Part shown: piece after piece, positions 16,942 through 26,987 of the stretch
Numbering within the stretch: the first letter of the stretch is position 1
Layout: every line of letters begins with the position of its first letter
DNA from: CAVVWJ01 sp965652025
GTDB lineage: Bacteria > Gemmatimonadota > Gemmatimonadetes > Gemmatimonadales > GWC2-71-9
NCBI GenBank assembly: GCA_965652025.1
Contig: CBFGTM010000012.1
Location: 1 to 64,000, forward strand
DNA: 64,000 nt
Reading direction: 5' to 3'
Translations under genes and position numbers: made by a program
Notes under the pieces: model-generated
The model's database searches: none
The model's input: the letters and a program-made list of their open reading frames with translations, nothing else
Told to the model about the DNA's origin: nothing

Positions 16942-19094
16942 GGCATTTAGGGTTCACTTTCCACTTCATGCTGGTCCTGTGCACCGGAGCTGCCCAGGCA
17001 GTGGTCAGCCAGTCTGCGGTGCCCGACATCCGGTCCTCTGCCCGGGTGAAGTCGATCGGATTTCGCTTCACCGGAAGTGAGAGCTTTACCGCCGCTGAGC
17101 TGGGAGGGGTCCTCGCTCTCAAGGGACGGAGCTCCTTGTATGGAATCCGCCGGGTCCTCGGTGAGCTCCCCTTGATTCAACCACCCGGCTCGCAGCGCTT
17201 CGATCCGATCGAGCTGCAGAAGGATGTGGTGCGCCTCAGCCGGTTCTACCATCGCTCCGGTTTCCTCCGACCGGCGATCGACTATGAACTGAAGGCCAAT
17301 GCTGACGGGACCCTGGTGGACGTGACCTTCCGGATCGACGAAGGGCCGGCAGTGACCCTACGGGATCTCTGGATCGCGACTCGAGCGGGAGACGCCGACG
17401 CAAACCTTCCCTCCTCGCTATTACCAGCGTGGAGCAGGCTCGAGGTTCAGCTCAGCAAAGCACGGGGGCATCGGTTCGGTGACGCAGAAGCTGCGCTGCT
17501 CCAAGATCTGACCAAGACCTGGCTGCAAGATCACGGGTATCCGCTTCCCCGAGTCCAGTTGTCACGCCAGCCCGACTCCAATCAGGTGGATGTCACGCTT
17601 CGGGTGGAGCCAGGGAAGCGTCGGCGGGTCGGGACCATCGACGTGACGGGGAACCGCTCGGTCGCCGACGGGGTGGTTCTCCGAGAGCTTCCTTTCGAGA
17701 CTGGAGATTGGTACTCGGCCGCTAGCCTGGCGGCGGCCAGAATGCGGCTGCAACAGATCGATCTCTTCCGCCAGGCCACGATCGAGCTGCAGCCCGGCAC
17801 CGATGCCGACACCAGCGTCGGGGTTCAAGTGCAGGTCATGGAGTCGGGCCCCCGACTCTCGCTGGCCGAGGTGGGCTACATCTCGGAGGGCGCCGGGATT
17901 TCCGGCCGGGTGCAGTGGACTCATCCCAATTTCACCGGTGGTGCTCGGAGCCTGACCACATCGCTGGAGGTGCAAACCGGGGCGGGCGCGGTTACCGGCC
18001 CGGCCGAGAAGCTGCTGCGGGGCTCGGTCAGCTTGACTCAGCCGTACGTCTACCTCTCGCAACTCTCCCTGATCGTCGGTCCCTTCGCCGAATACCGGGA
18101 TGACCTGCAAGACCAGTCCACCGACATTGGCCTTTCGACGATCCTGCTCTACCGTCTAGGAGGATTGTCCTCGGTGGCGCTGGAGTATCGCTACAGCGCA
18201 AGCCACATCTACGAGTATCGCTTCGGCAATGCTTCGTCGGGATCGATCAACCTGGGAGAACTGCTCGCTCTCCAGGTCCCCTCTTTAGTAGACTCCCTCG
18301 GGCGCGACATCGACCGGAGCTCACTGGCACTGAGCGGCTCGTTCGGCAACCTGGATGACCTGGCCAATCCCCGGCGGGGTTGGTCCATCCGCCCCCGGGC
18401 AGAGCTGACCATGCCGGCTGCGCTGAGCACGGTGCAGTTTGGCCGGCTCGACGTCTCGCTCTCCGGATTTTATCCCCTGAGCCGCAAGGCGGGCTTGGCG
18501 GCGCGGATCAGCGCGGGACGGCTGCTTCCGTTCGGGAAGAGCATTCCCGGGCCGCAGGACAATCCAGCTTACTCCTTGATCCGGCTGCGAGACGAAACCA
18601 TGACGGCAGGAGGCACCGACGATGTACGGGGATGGAGCAGTCGACTGCTGGGTCCCAAGTTTCCCGCCATCGAGGCCAACGTGGTGGGTGCCGACACCGT
18701 TCTCTCGGCTGACGGTTACGGTCCGATCGGCGCTCTGGCCCGGCTGACCGGAACGCTCGAGCTCAGGCTTCCCAGCCCGTGGATGTCGAGTGCGTGGGGA
18801 ACCGCGCTCTTCCTGGACGCAGGGCGGGTTTGGACGCCGGATGAGCGGTTCCTCGTGCCGGCATTGGAAGGGGAGACCGACGTGCGCTTCTCCGCCGGCG
18901 CCGGTCTCAGCTATCAGACCCCGGTGGGTGCCGTGCGCCTGAGCCTGGGCTACAAGCTCAATCCCTCCGACTTGGATCTCCGAGACGCCAACGATGTACT
19001 GAATGCCTTGCTCCAGGGCTTGCCCGTCACCGCTGCGGAGACAGCGTGGCTCCGTCGTCTCCATCTCCACCTTTCATTCGGCATGACACTGTGA
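16938..19094 (+). CDS. tamA: BamA/TamA-family outer-membrane protein (POTRA plus D15 barrel)
   Basis: The 718-residue product has a signal peptide (HLGFTFHFMLVLCTGAAQA) and tandem POTRA domains over about 35-300. Clear POTRA features include VKSIGFRFTGSESFTAAELGGVL, LVDVTFRIDEGPAVTLRDLWI and RRVGTIDVTGNRSVADGVVLRELPF. The C-terminal half is a D15/Omp85 barrel that ends in HLHLSFGMTL, with a lid-loop-like DDVRGWSSRLLGPK segment corresponding to the conserved (V/I)RG(Y/W) motif. The GTG start overlaps the tamB stop. Coupling to tamB supports a TamA role rather than BamA, but more than two POTRAs seem present, so the exact class should be taken as BamA/TamA family. Confidence 0.88.
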   Translation: MRHLGFTFHFMLVLCTGAAQAVVSQSAVPDIRSSARVKSIGFRFTGSESFTAAELGGVLALKGRSSLYGIRRVLGELPLIQPPGSQRFDPIELQKDVVRLSRFYHRSGFLRPAIDYELKANADGTLVDVTFRIDEGPAVTLRDLWIATRAGDADANLPSSLLPAWSRLEVQLSKARGHRFGDAEAALLQDLTKTWLQDHGYPLPRVQLSRQPDSNQVDVTLRVEPGKRRRVGTIDVTGNRSVADGVVLRELPFETGDWYSAASLAAARMRLQQIDLFRQATIELQPGTDADTSVGVQVQVMESGPRLSLAEVGYISEGAGISGRVQWTHPNFTGGARSLTTSLEVQTGAGAVTGPAEKLLRGSVSLTQPYVYLSQLSLIVGPFAEYRDDLQDQSTDIGLSTILLYRLGGLSSVALEYRYSASHIYEYRFGNASSGSINLGELLALQVPSLVDSLGRDIDRSSLALSGSFGNLDDLANPRRGWSIRPRAELTMPAALSTVQFGRLDVSLSGFYPLSRKAGLAARISAGRLLPFGKSIPGPQDNPAYSLIRLRDETMTAGGTDDVRGWSSRLLGPKFPAIEANVVGADTVLSADGYGPIGALARLTGTLELRLPSPWMSSAWGTALFLDAGRVWTPDERFLVPALEGETDVRFSAGAGLSYQTPVGAVRLSLGYKLNPSDLDLRDANDVLNALLQGLPVTAAETAWLRRLHLHLSFGMTL

Positions 19095-19112
19095 CCCCCG
19101 CGGCCCTGGCGA

Positions 19113-20663
19113 CTAGCGACTATCCGATACAAATTTCCTCTTCCGATCCAGGCTTCGATACTGAATCGCCTCGCCAACGTGGGCTGCCGAAAGCTCGGCC
19201 GCGCCAGCCAGATCGGCAATTGTGCGCGCGATTTTGAGCACCCGGTGATAGGCCCGGGCCGAGAGACCTAGTCGGGTCACTGCCTGCCGCAGCACCGACT
19301 CGACCGGCGGAGTGAGCCGGCAGTAGCGCCGGAGATCTCGCGCGGTCATGTGGGCGTTGGCGTGGATTCCAGGCTGGTCCTGAAATCGCCGGCGCTGCAC
19401 CGCTCGCGCCGACTCCACTCGCGCCCGCACCGTGACGCTCCGCTCCGCGCCCTGCTCGGTGCCGATGTCGGGGTAAGCCACCGCGGGCACCTCGAGGTGG
19501 ATATCGATCCGGTCGAGCAACGGTCCGGATATGCGCGAGCGATAGCGCTCGATGGCGATGGCTCCGCAGTTACAGGGATGGACCGCATCCCCGAGGTAGC
19601 CGCAGGGACATGGGTTCATCGCTGCGGCCAGCATGAAGCGCGCAGGATAGGTCAGGCTCACCGCCGCGCGGCTCAGAGTGACGACGCCGTCCTCCATTGG
19701 CTGCCGCAGGACCTCCAGCACGTTCCGACGAAACTCGGGAAGCTCGTCGAGGAACAGCACGCCGCCGTGCGCCAGGCTCACCTCACCCGGCCGGGGCGAC
19801 GACCCGCCGCCGATGAGACCGGCGTCGCTGATAGTGTGGTGGGGTGCGCGAAACGGGCGCATGGTAAGAAGCGATTGGCCCGGCAGGAGAGTGCCTGCGA
19901 CGCTGTGAATCTTGGTTGTCTCCAGCGCCTCCTCGAGGCTCATTGAGGGGAGTATCGAAGGGAGCCGGCGAGTCAGCATGGTCTTTCCGGCTCCGGGTGA
20001 TCCAATGAGCAGGATGTTGTGGCTGCCGGCCGCAGCGACCTCGAGTGCCCGCTTGGCAGCGGCCTGACTCCGAACGTCGGCGAAGTCCGCCGGGTCGGTT
20101 TCAGAGCTGGACGTAAGGGCGGCAACATCGGCTCGAGTGGGCGCGATCGGGCGGCAGCCGCTCAGATGATGGCAGGCTTCGAGCAGCGTTCGTGCGCCGC
20201 ACACGTCCAGGCCTTCGACAACCGATGCTTCGGGCACGTTGGCGTGGGGCAGAAGAATCGACTGGTAGCGCGCTGCCCGTGCGGCAAGCGCCATCGAAAG
20301 AGCACCCCGCACCGGGCGAAGGCTGCCCTCGAGACCGACCTCGCCCAGGATCAGGTGCTCTCGCAGGCGCCGCTCCGGCAACTGCCCGCTGGCGGCCAGA
20401 ATGCCGAGCGCGATGGGAAGGTCGAACGCGGAGCCATCCTTCCGCACATCAGCGGGCGCGAGGTTGACCGTGATCCGTTTTAAGGGGAAGGAAAAGCCGG
20501 CGTTGGCCAGTGCGGCACTGACCCGCTCCCTGCCCTCCTTCACCGCACCTTGCGGCAGGCCAACGGTGGAGAACGAGGGCAGGCCGCTGGAGATGTCCAC
20601 TTCGACGTCCACCGGGTAAGCATCGATACCCAGCACCGCCGCGGAACGAACTCGGGCGAGCAT
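19113..20663 (-). CDS. comM: YifB/ComM-family Mg-chelatase-like AAA+ ATPase
   Basis: The protein has 516 residues. The N-terminal ChlI-like (Lon-protease-fold) domain starts MLARVRSAAVLGIDAYPVDVEVD and includes RITVNLAPADVRKDGSAFDLPIALG. The AAA+ core has Walker A GSPGAGKTML, Walker B VLFLDELPEF and a sensor segment (FMLAAAMNPCPCGYLG). The C-terminal domain has the RISGPLLDRIDIHLEVP motif and the LSARAYHRVLKIARTIADLAG segment. ComM is a hexameric helicase that promotes branch migration during natural transformation; the wider YifB family is conserved also in species not known to be competent. It is divergent from the small HExxH lipoprotein gene and convergent with tamA. Confidence 0.93.
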   Translation of the reverse strand: MLARVRSAAVLGIDAYPVDVEVDISSGLPSFSTVGLPQGAVKEGRERVSAALANAGFSFPLKRITVNLAPADVRKDGSAFDLPIALGILAASGQLPERRLREHLILGEVGLEGSLRPVRGALSMALAARAARYQSILLPHANVPEASVVEGLDVCGARTLLEACHHLSGCRPIAPTRADVAALTSSSETDPADFADVRSQAAAKRALEVAAAGSHNILLIGSPGAGKTMLTRRLPSILPSMSLEEALETTKIHSVAGTLLPGQSLLTMRPFRAPHHTISDAGLIGGGSSPRPGEVSLAHGGVLFLDELPEFRRNVLEVLRQPMEDGVVTLSRAAVSLTYPARFMLAAAMNPCPCGYLGDAVHPCNCGAIAIERYRSRISGPLLDRIDIHLEVPAVAYPDIGTEQGAERSVTVRARVESARAVQRRRFQDQPGIHANAHMTARDLRRYCRLTPPVESVLRQAVTRLGLSARAYHRVLKIARTIADLAGAAELSAAHVGEAIQYRSLDRKRKFVSDSR

Positions 20664-20856
20664 GGCCTACTTAAGGAAAGTGGCTCCAGAACCTAGGATG
20701 CGCCCAGGCCCGGCCGGGTACCGGTCCGCCGCGAAAGTGGACCGAAACCTGCAGCGATTTCCGGCCGGTGTCGCTATGAGGCACCGCCCAGCCCCAGACG
20801 GTGGAGTTCCCCCCAGCCCGCCACCGCTGCGAGGCGCCCAGATCCGGAGTGAGAGA

Positions 20857-21312
20857 ATGGGTCGGTTGTTCGCCGCTGTCCTGCTCTTAGCGGGAACCAG
20901 CGCCTGCGCGGCGCCGCGTGCTGCAGGCGCTCCGTTGGCCCCGCTGGGCCGTTCGTGGGCTGTCCCCACTCTGGGACTATACCAGGAGTGGTGGGACAAA
21001 ACGGTGGCCTGTTCAGGCAAATCGGGGAAGATGACGGAGGTACAGTTTTATGCTGTCGACGCCCCTGCAGGTGCCATTGAACTGGCCGGCGAGATGGCGC
21101 ACGCCTGGTGGGTTCGGGAGGGGAACCGAATCTATTTGCCCGCCAGCGCCCTGGGTGAGGAGTGGCTGGTCCGGCACGAGATGCTTCATGCCCTGCTGCA
21201 GCGTGGCAGCCATCCAGCGAGCATCTTCGTCGAGGCCTGCCACGTGGCCTCCGCCGCCGTGTGGCGTGACTCGAGCCTGACCTACGACCCGGGCAACCCG
21301 CGGGGGCATTGA
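20857..21312 (+). CDS. Small secreted or lipid-anchored protein with a HExxH metal-binding motif
   Basis: The ATG at 20857 follows GGAG at seven bases and places the hydrophobic signal sequence (GRLFAAVLLLAGTSACAAP) at the N-terminus; the longer frame from 20662 has no signal peptide and starts inside the divergent promoter region. The 151-residue product has one HExxH motif (WLVRHEMLHALLQ, His107, Glu108, His111) with a possible third ligand Glu126 (FVEACH), the layout of gluzincin-like zinc metalloproteases. It is far shorter than typical family members. Cys17 could be acylated but the lipobox is weak (GTSAC). Function unknown; a minimal metalloprotease or peptidase relic is possible. Confidence 0.65.
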   Translation: MGRLFAAVLLLAGTSACAAPRAAGAPLAPLGRSWAVPTLGLYQEWWDKTVACSGKSGKMTEVQFYAVDAPAGAIELAGEMAHAWWVREGNRIYLPASALGEEWLVRHEMLHALLQRGSHPASIFVEACHVASAAVWRDSSLTYDPGNPRGH

Positions 21313-21430
21313 GTTAGCTCAACGGCCCTCAATTTGCTGCCCTTACACTGTCGGTACTCGATACAGCGTTTCCCACGCGTAGGGGGATGCATCCGGCAGA
21401 CCTTCTGGCATTTCGCGGGAGCTATTCGGC

Positions 21431-23002
21431 ATGAAAGGACCATCCGCTAAAGCCCGCTGGACGGGGCTCATAGCGATCCTCGCACTCACCATTCTCAGCG
21501 GAGGCTGGCTCCTTCGTCGGAAGGCCGCGCCGGAAGGCACCGTCTACCAGCAGGCCCGTTTGTTCGAGAACGTCGTCGCCTCGATCCATACCCACTACAT
21601 CGACTCTCTTGAGGAAGGCGAGCTCTACCAGACCGCCGCCAAGGCTCTGGTGTCATCCCTTCACGATCCCTATGCCGAGCTGCTGAGCCGCGAGAGCTAC
21701 CGGCAGTATCAACGTCAGATGTCCGGAACTGAAGTCGACGTGGGGTTCGCCTCGGAGTTCGGAACCGGAAGCGCGCGCAATGCCTTTTCCCCGGGAGACG
21801 TGATCCTCAGCATCGATGGCAAGAACACTGAGGGGTGGTCGGCTCGTCGGATCGAGGAAGCGCTGGCCGGTGGCAGTGGCCCGGTCGTGATGGTAGTGGT
21901 GCGGCCCTGGGGATCGAGTACCCCCGTGGTCCGCAAGCTCACCCGAACCGTCGTGCACGTCCCGGCTGCATCGAAGGGAATCTTGCTCGGCGGCGGCGTG
22001 GGATATATCGAGTTGCGCCGAGTCAGTGAGGGCGCAGAAATCGAGCTCCGGGACGCCGTGGACCGCTTGGTTGGCGAGGGCATGACCTCGCTGGTGCTGG
22101 ATCTTCGGGGCAATCCCGGCGGCCTCATCAATGAGGGCGTGCGGCTGGCCAGTCTCTTCCTCCGGCCGGGTGATACGGTCGCCGTGTCCAAAGGGCGATC
22201 CACCGGCCACTCTAAGGTGTACCTGGCGGGTCAGTCCGGCGGATGGGGTGATCTCCGGATCGGGCTGCTGGTGAACCACGGCACCGCCAGCTCGGCAGAA
22301 CTGATCGCCGGGGCCTTACAGGATCACGATCGTGCGGTCATCGTCGGAACGCCCAGCTTCGGTAAGGGCGTGCTCCAGACTACCTATCCGCTCGGCGACG
22401 AGATTGCCATCAAGCTCACCACCGCCCGCTGGTACACCCCGAGCGGCCGGACGGTTCAGCGCGCCAGACTCGATGGCCAGGGCGCAATGGGCAATCGGAC
22501 TCCCGCGCTCGCCCCGCGGCTCTATCACTCCGATGCCGGCCGCGCCATCCCCGATGCCAGTGGCATCCTGCCCGATCTGATGGTACGGGGCACCCCACGC
22601 TCCGATGCTGAGCGCTCGTTCCTCAATCTGTTGGGCGAGGACATGGGGCTGTTTCGCAGTGTGTTGTCCGACTTCGCCTCCGACCTGAAGAAGAACCCGC
22701 GAGCGCCTAAGTTCGAGTCCTATCGGGTGACAGACGAGATGCGGAACCAGGTGTACGAGCGGCTTCAGCTCATCGGTCTCGAAATCCCCCGCCCCACCTT
22801 CGACAACGCCTCCGCCTACGTGGACGAGCAGCTGGGCTACGAGATCACCCGCGAGCTGTTCGGGCCTGCGGCCGAGGCTCGCCGGCGGGCCCTCTCCGAC
22901 CGGCAGATGCAGACTGCGGTTCGCCTGTTGCGTCGGGTCAAGACCCAGGAGGAGGCGCTCACGGCGGCTGCGGCCGAGCGGGCCCGGGGAACGAGTCGCT
23001 AG
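21431..23002 (+). CDS. S41-family carboxyl-terminal processing protease
   Basis: The protein has 523 residues. An N-terminal membrane anchor (about 10-28) precedes the N-terminal helical region (YQQARLFENVVASIHTHYID), a PDZ domain (about 95-175; FSPGDVILSIDGKNTEGWS) and the S41 catalytic core. The core has LVLDLRGNPGGLINEGV, catalytic Ser288 (NHGTASSAELIAGAL) and Lys312 (GTPSFGKGVLQTTYPL), a Ser-Lys dyad. A C-terminal helical extension continues to residue 523. CtpA/Prc-type enzymes trim or degrade envelope proteins and peptidoglycan hydrolases in the periplasm. The 3' end overlaps the end of the convergent NtrY-like kinase gene by 44 bases. Confidence 0.92.
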   Translation: MKGPSAKARWTGLIAILALTILSGGWLLRRKAAPEGTVYQQARLFENVVASIHTHYIDSLEEGELYQTAAKALVSSLHDPYAELLSRESYRQYQRQMSGTEVDVGFASEFGTGSARNAFSPGDVILSIDGKNTEGWSARRIEEALAGGSGPVVMVVVRPWGSSTPVVRKLTRTVVHVPAASKGILLGGGVGYIELRRVSEGAEIELRDAVDRLVGEGMTSLVLDLRGNPGGLINEGVRLASLFLRPGDTVAVSKGRSTGHSKVYLAGQSGGWGDLRIGLLVNHGTASSAELIAGALQDHDRAVIVGTPSFGKGVLQTTYPLGDEIAIKLTTARWYTPSGRTVQRARLDGQGAMGNRTPALAPRLYHSDAGRAIPDASGILPDLMVRGTPRSDAERSFLNLLGEDMGLFRSVLSDFASDLKKNPRAPKFESYRVTDEMRNQVYERLQLIGLEIPRPTFDNASAYVDEQLGYEITRELFGPAAEARRRALSDRQMQTAVRLLRRVKTQEEALTAAAAERARGTSR

Positions 23003-26000
23003 GAGCCCGCCCAGTTTGTACCGTCACGACCGTGCCGTCTTCGCCGCTCTCCAATGCCACCTGTCCGCCCCATCCCTCGACCAGACGTTTCACAATCGCG
23101 AGCCCCAGCCCTGATCCACTAGTAGTTGTTGAGAAGCGCGGCTCGAAGACGCGGGGAAGCAGCTCTACTGGAATGCCGACACCGTTGTCAGCCACCTTGA
23201 TGAATCCGGGCCCGACGGTGACGTCCACCAGAGTCGCATTCGCGTTACGCGAGTTCTCCAGCAGGTTGACGACCACCTCCTTCACTTCGTCGGGGCGGGC
23301 CCAGCCAACAGCCTCCGACTGAGCCGTCATTCTCACCTCGCAGCCCTCCTCTGCCAGCCGATATAACTGAACCACCTCTCCCACTGCCCCCTGGAGGTCG
23401 ACCCGCTCGAGCGCCTGGCCCTGCGGCGTAGGGGCGGCGAAGCGGCTGAACGCGCGGGCGATGGTGTCGAGCCGGTCGATCTCCGCCAGAATCCGAGCGG
23501 CGGTCTCGTCCAGGGTGCGATCGAACTCTTCTCTCCGGTCGCGGTATACCCGGCGGAGGTGCTGCATCCCCAGCCGCATGGGGGTGAGCGGGTTCTTGAT
23601 CTCGTGCGCGACCTGGCGCGCCATCTCTCCCCACGCCAGCACCCGCTCTGCGCGGGAGACCTCGGAGACATCATTCAGGGCCAGCACGGCGCCTCGGAGA
23701 TCGGGGCCGAGCGAAGCCAGCTGCAGGGAGAGCCGGCGGCCGGCAACGTCCAGCTCCACGGCACCGTCGCTGGTCGGGTTGCCCAGGAATCGCCGCACCG
23801 CCGTGGCCAGCGGGAGGAGCTCAGGTGGCAGCCGCTCCAGGAAGGGCTCGCCCTCTTTCAGTTCGATCCCCAGCAGTTCGACCGCCTGCCCGTTCGCAAT
23901 GAGGACTCTTCCCGAGGGATCGACGCCCACGACGCCGGTGGCAACGGTTGCCAACACAGTCGCCGTGCGGCGCCTCGCTTCCTCCAGAGCATGCTGGGTC
24001 GATCGAATGTCGGCCGCCATGCGCTCGAAGGCCGCGAACACCGGCTCGAACTCGAGCGGCGGACGCCCGGAGTGATGGGGCATTGCCTCGCCTTTTCCGA
24101 GCGCCAGGGCCGACCGCCTCAGCTCGGCCACTGGACGAGAAAGAGTGCGGGCTGCAACCCTGGCCCCGAGCAAGGCCGCGGCCACCCCGGTGAGGGTGGC
24201 GAGCAGCAATACCAACGCGAGATCCAACTGCCTCACCGCTAGAGAGGCATCGTCGGCGAGCTGAGGGGTTGCCAGGACCCCGATCTCGGTCGGACCACCC
24301 GGCCGAAACACCCGGTAGCCAACCCGCTCGGCCAGCTGCGGGAGCGAGCCTCCCCGGGTCACCTCGAGCTCCCCATCGAGCGCGAGCAGCTCGAATGCGG
24401 ACGGGTCCATAAGCCGGCCCACCACGCCGAGGTCCTCCAGGATCGGGTTGCTGGTGACATTGAGCGACCCTCCTCGGTACACCACGAAATCGGCATCGAT
24501 GCGCTGGCTCAGGCGGGCCAGCCGTTCGGGCTCGGGCCAATCGGCGCGGAAGATACTGCTGCCCGCCACGACGTCCCTCAGCGTCTGGGTGATGAGAAGG
24601 TCCCGGCTTCGCTCGGCCTCGTTGGCTAGTCGAGCAAAGCTCCAGGCGGCGAACCCGACCGCCGGCAGGATGAAGAAGGCTCCCAGGGTGAATGCTAGAC
24701 GAACCCGGAAGGATCGGACCATGCTGCCCCAGCGCGGCCGGGAAAGCCGCATACCCGCCACCAGCTCGGCAATCAGCCAGAGCAAAGCGAGAACCGCGGC
24801 GTCGAGCAGCACAACCAGCGCGCCCCGCACGAACAACGGCACCGGGCCACGGAGGTTGATGGTGGCGTGCACCGAACGCGATTCACCGGCCAGCACCAAG
24901 GGATACTCCCGCCGCAGCGACCACCCTTCCCTTCGCCAGAGGGACGCCGCGTCAGTCACAGGCGAGGACCCCGGCGGGGCCAGGCTCAGCTGGTAGAGCG
25001 GCGCGTGACGCCGAGACGGCTCGAGCAGGCGGCCCACTCTGGCGGGGAGGATCAGCTCGGTTCGAGGACCGATCGAAGCGGTCATCACCCGCTCCGGCGA
25101 GAGCCGCACCAGCAGCACGTGATGCACGCCAGGCATCCGGACCAGTTGGGTAACCTTGAGGGTATCCAGGGCGGCAAAGCTGCGCACCAATCCGCCGAGC
25201 AGCTCGGATGACAGGTCCAGCGAGTCCAGGCTCAGCTCGTCATGCAGCTGGCCGGACTGGGTCCAGAGACCGAGGTGGGCCGGATATCCCTGGTTGTTCA
25301 ACGCAGAGCCATGCCACAGAGCGTACATCTGAGAGGCGTTGACTGGTGGCGGCGCACGCCGAAGCTGCTCCCCGAAGCGTTCCAACAACGGCACCGCAAG
25401 CGGATCGGGCTCTTCACCCAGCCGGGCGATATCCCGCTGTGCGACCTGCACCCTGCCCGCCAGCGCGGCGCCCCAGGTGACCAGCGCCGCTGAGCTACCT
25501 GCCACCAGAGCGACGCCGGTGATGGTGGCCCAGCGCGGCGCGGGGAGCGCCACCAGGAGCAGCGCCGGAGTCCAAAGGAAGGTGTACCAGTCAGGCCACC
25601 CACCCCGCGGGCTCCACACCAGGACTCCGATAACGGCTGCCCCCAGGGCGATGGCTACGGCAACGACGATGCGACGGCGACTGGGAGGCTCCGGCGAATC
25701 GCCGCGAAACAGAGCGGCGGCCAGCACGATCAGCGCCGACGCCGCCACTACCAGCGTGAGCTGCCAGGTGAGCCAGAGTCCTATCGAGACACCCCCGGCA
25801 GGGGGAGTGATGCCTCGGCCCAGGTTACTGATCAGATAGGGAGCCGCGAGCAGCAGGAGGATCCCCATCAGAATGCCGTACCAGCGACGTGGCATCCGCC
25901 GGCGCCAGAGCCAGACGCCGGCCATGGTGAGCAGCATTCCGGCGAGGGCCAGTACGCCTGCGGAGCCCGACAGCGGTCCGAGGAGTGGGCGAAAGAACGT

Positions 26001-26987
26001 CGCCGGTGAGAACAGGCCCTGTAGTCCAAGCGCCGCACCGACCGGTGCGCGAGCAGCCAGCCACAAGACCAGCCCCAGAAGCAGAAAGCGTTCGACCGGT
26101 GCGACAGCGAGGCTCAATGCCAGAGCGAATGCCAGGAGAAGCAGCCAAACCGCGAGCCGGCTCACCCGGTGAAAGACCAGCTCTCTAGCCGCGCCCTGTT
26201 CCGGGGGAATCGGTTGAACGCTGAAGAGGAGCCGGGAGCCGGTCGTGGTCGGCTCCTCGTAATCGAACACGTCGCTGCTGTTGGGGGCGGTGCCTGCGGG
26301 ATAGACCGAGAGCCCCACTTCGGTCCGGGTGCGAAACAGTTCGGCGAGACTGCGCCCTCGGTCGGGGACGGCAGGGTGGGCCCAGATCAGCACGCCGGCG
26401 ACGGCACTCCGCCCGTCGGGCGAGTGGCGCCGTGCCTCCAGCACGACATAATATCTACTGGTCCGGGCGGCAAACGAGTCGCCCTCGCTGCGGTGCGGCA
26501 ACCGGTGTCGGCCAGCCCACGCCCAGGGGTTTCCCCGCTGGTCGAACACCACCACACTCATCTCCGGCCCGGAGGAGGGGACCAAACGCTCCAACACCCG
26601 CAGGGCGCCGGACTGGCTGAATGAGGCGGTGCCGGCCGCAGCATCGGCCAGACGCTCCGCCCGATGGAGCGCGGCGTGGAGGTCGCTGGCCAAGTGCTCC
26701 GACGCGGCAGTCACCCGCCGTTCTCGTTCCTCCGGCCAGCGCAACTCGATCGCCTTCAGCTGGCGCTGCGACTGAGTGAGCGCGACCGCGAGTCCGCCAA
26801 GCAGCAGCATGAGGCCCCACCGGCGCCATCCTCTCAGTGGCCAGAGGGCGGCCGCGAGTAACGCCACAGCCAGCCAGGCAATGCACACCCAGCTCCAGCC
26901 GGGCTGCCGCAGCCACTCGGCGGCTGCGCCCCCGGCGGCGACCACTAATACGACCCACCAACGCCCGCGATGAATCAGGATCGACAC
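22959..26987 (-). CDS. NtrY-like sensor histidine kinase with large multi-helix N-terminal region
   Basis: From the GTG at 26987 the protein has about 1342 residues. The first 900 contain more than ten transmembrane helices with periplasmic segments. Then come a HAMP domain (RTLSRPVAELRRSALALGKGEAM), a PAS domain (TVLATVATGVVGVDPSGRVLIANGQAVELLGI), HisKA with MARQVAHEIKNPLTPMRLGMQHL and HATPase_c with NLLENSRNAN, DNGVGIP and GSGLGLAI. The HEIKNPLTP motif is that of NtrY-type kinases, but no NtrX-like regulator is nearby. The start is uncertain: the frame extends to 27092, but that would run far into the divergent creatininase gene, whereas 26987 overlaps it by only 18 bases. A weak AGGGG lies directly before this GTG. 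Confidence 0.88.
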   Translation of the reverse strand: MSILIHRGRWWVVLVVAAGGAAAEWLRQPGWSWVCIAWLAVALLAAALWPLRGWRRWGLMLLLGGLAVALTQSQRQLKAIELRWPEERERRVTAASEHLASDLHAALHRAERLADAAAGTASFSQSGALRVLERLVPSSGPEMSVVVFDQRGNPWAWAGRHRLPHRSEGDSFAARTSRYYVVLEARRHSPDGRSAVAGVLIWAHPAVPDRGRSLAELFRTRTEVGLSVYPAGTAPNSSDVFDYEEPTTTGSRLLFSVQPIPPEQGAARELVFHRVSRLAVWLLLLAFALALSLAVAPVERFLLLGLVLWLAARAPVGAALGLQGLFSPATFFRPLLGPLSGSAGVLALAGMLLTMAGVWLWRRRMPRRWYGILMGILLLLAAPYLISNLGRGITPPAGGVSIGLWLTWQLTLVVAASALIVLAAALFRGDSPEPPSRRRIVVAVAIALGAAVIGVLVWSPRGGWPDWYTFLWTPALLLVALPAPRWATITGVALVAGSSAALVTWGAALAGRVQVAQRDIARLGEEPDPLAVPLLERFGEQLRRAPPPVNASQMYALWHGSALNNQGYPAHLGLWTQSGQLHDELSLDSLDLSSELLGGLVRSFAALDTLKVTQLVRMPGVHHVLLVRLSPERVMTASIGPRTELILPARVGRLLEPSRRHAPLYQLSLAPPGSSPVTDAASLWRREGWSLRREYPLVLAGESRSVHATINLRGPVPLFVRGALVVLLDAAVLALLWLIAELVAGMRLSRPRWGSMVRSFRVRLAFTLGAFFILPAVGFAAWSFARLANEAERSRDLLITQTLRDVVAGSSIFRADWPEPERLARLSQRIDADFVVYRGGSLNVTSNPILEDLGVVGRLMDPSAFELLALDGELEVTRGGSLPQLAERVGYRVFRPGGPTEIGVLATPQLADDASLAVRQLDLALVLLLATLTGVAAALLGARVAARTLSRPVAELRRSALALGKGEAMPHHSGRPPLEFEPVFAAFERMAADIRSTQHALEEARRRTATVLATVATGVVGVDPSGRVLIANGQAVELLGIELKEGEPFLERLPPELLPLATAVRRFLGNPTSDGAVELDVAGRRLSLQLASLGPDLRGAVLALNDVSEVSRAERVLAWGEMARQVAHEIKNPLTPMRLGMQHLRRVYRDRREEFDRTLDETAARILAEIDRLDTIARAFSRFAAPTPQGQALERVDLQGAVGEVVQLYRLAEEGCEVRMTAQSEAVGWARPDEVKEVVVNLLENSRNANATLVDVTVGPGFIKVADNGVGIPVELLPRVFEPRFSTTTSGSGLGLAIVKRLVEGWGGQVALESGEDGTVVTVQTGRAPSDSFPGPARPQPP

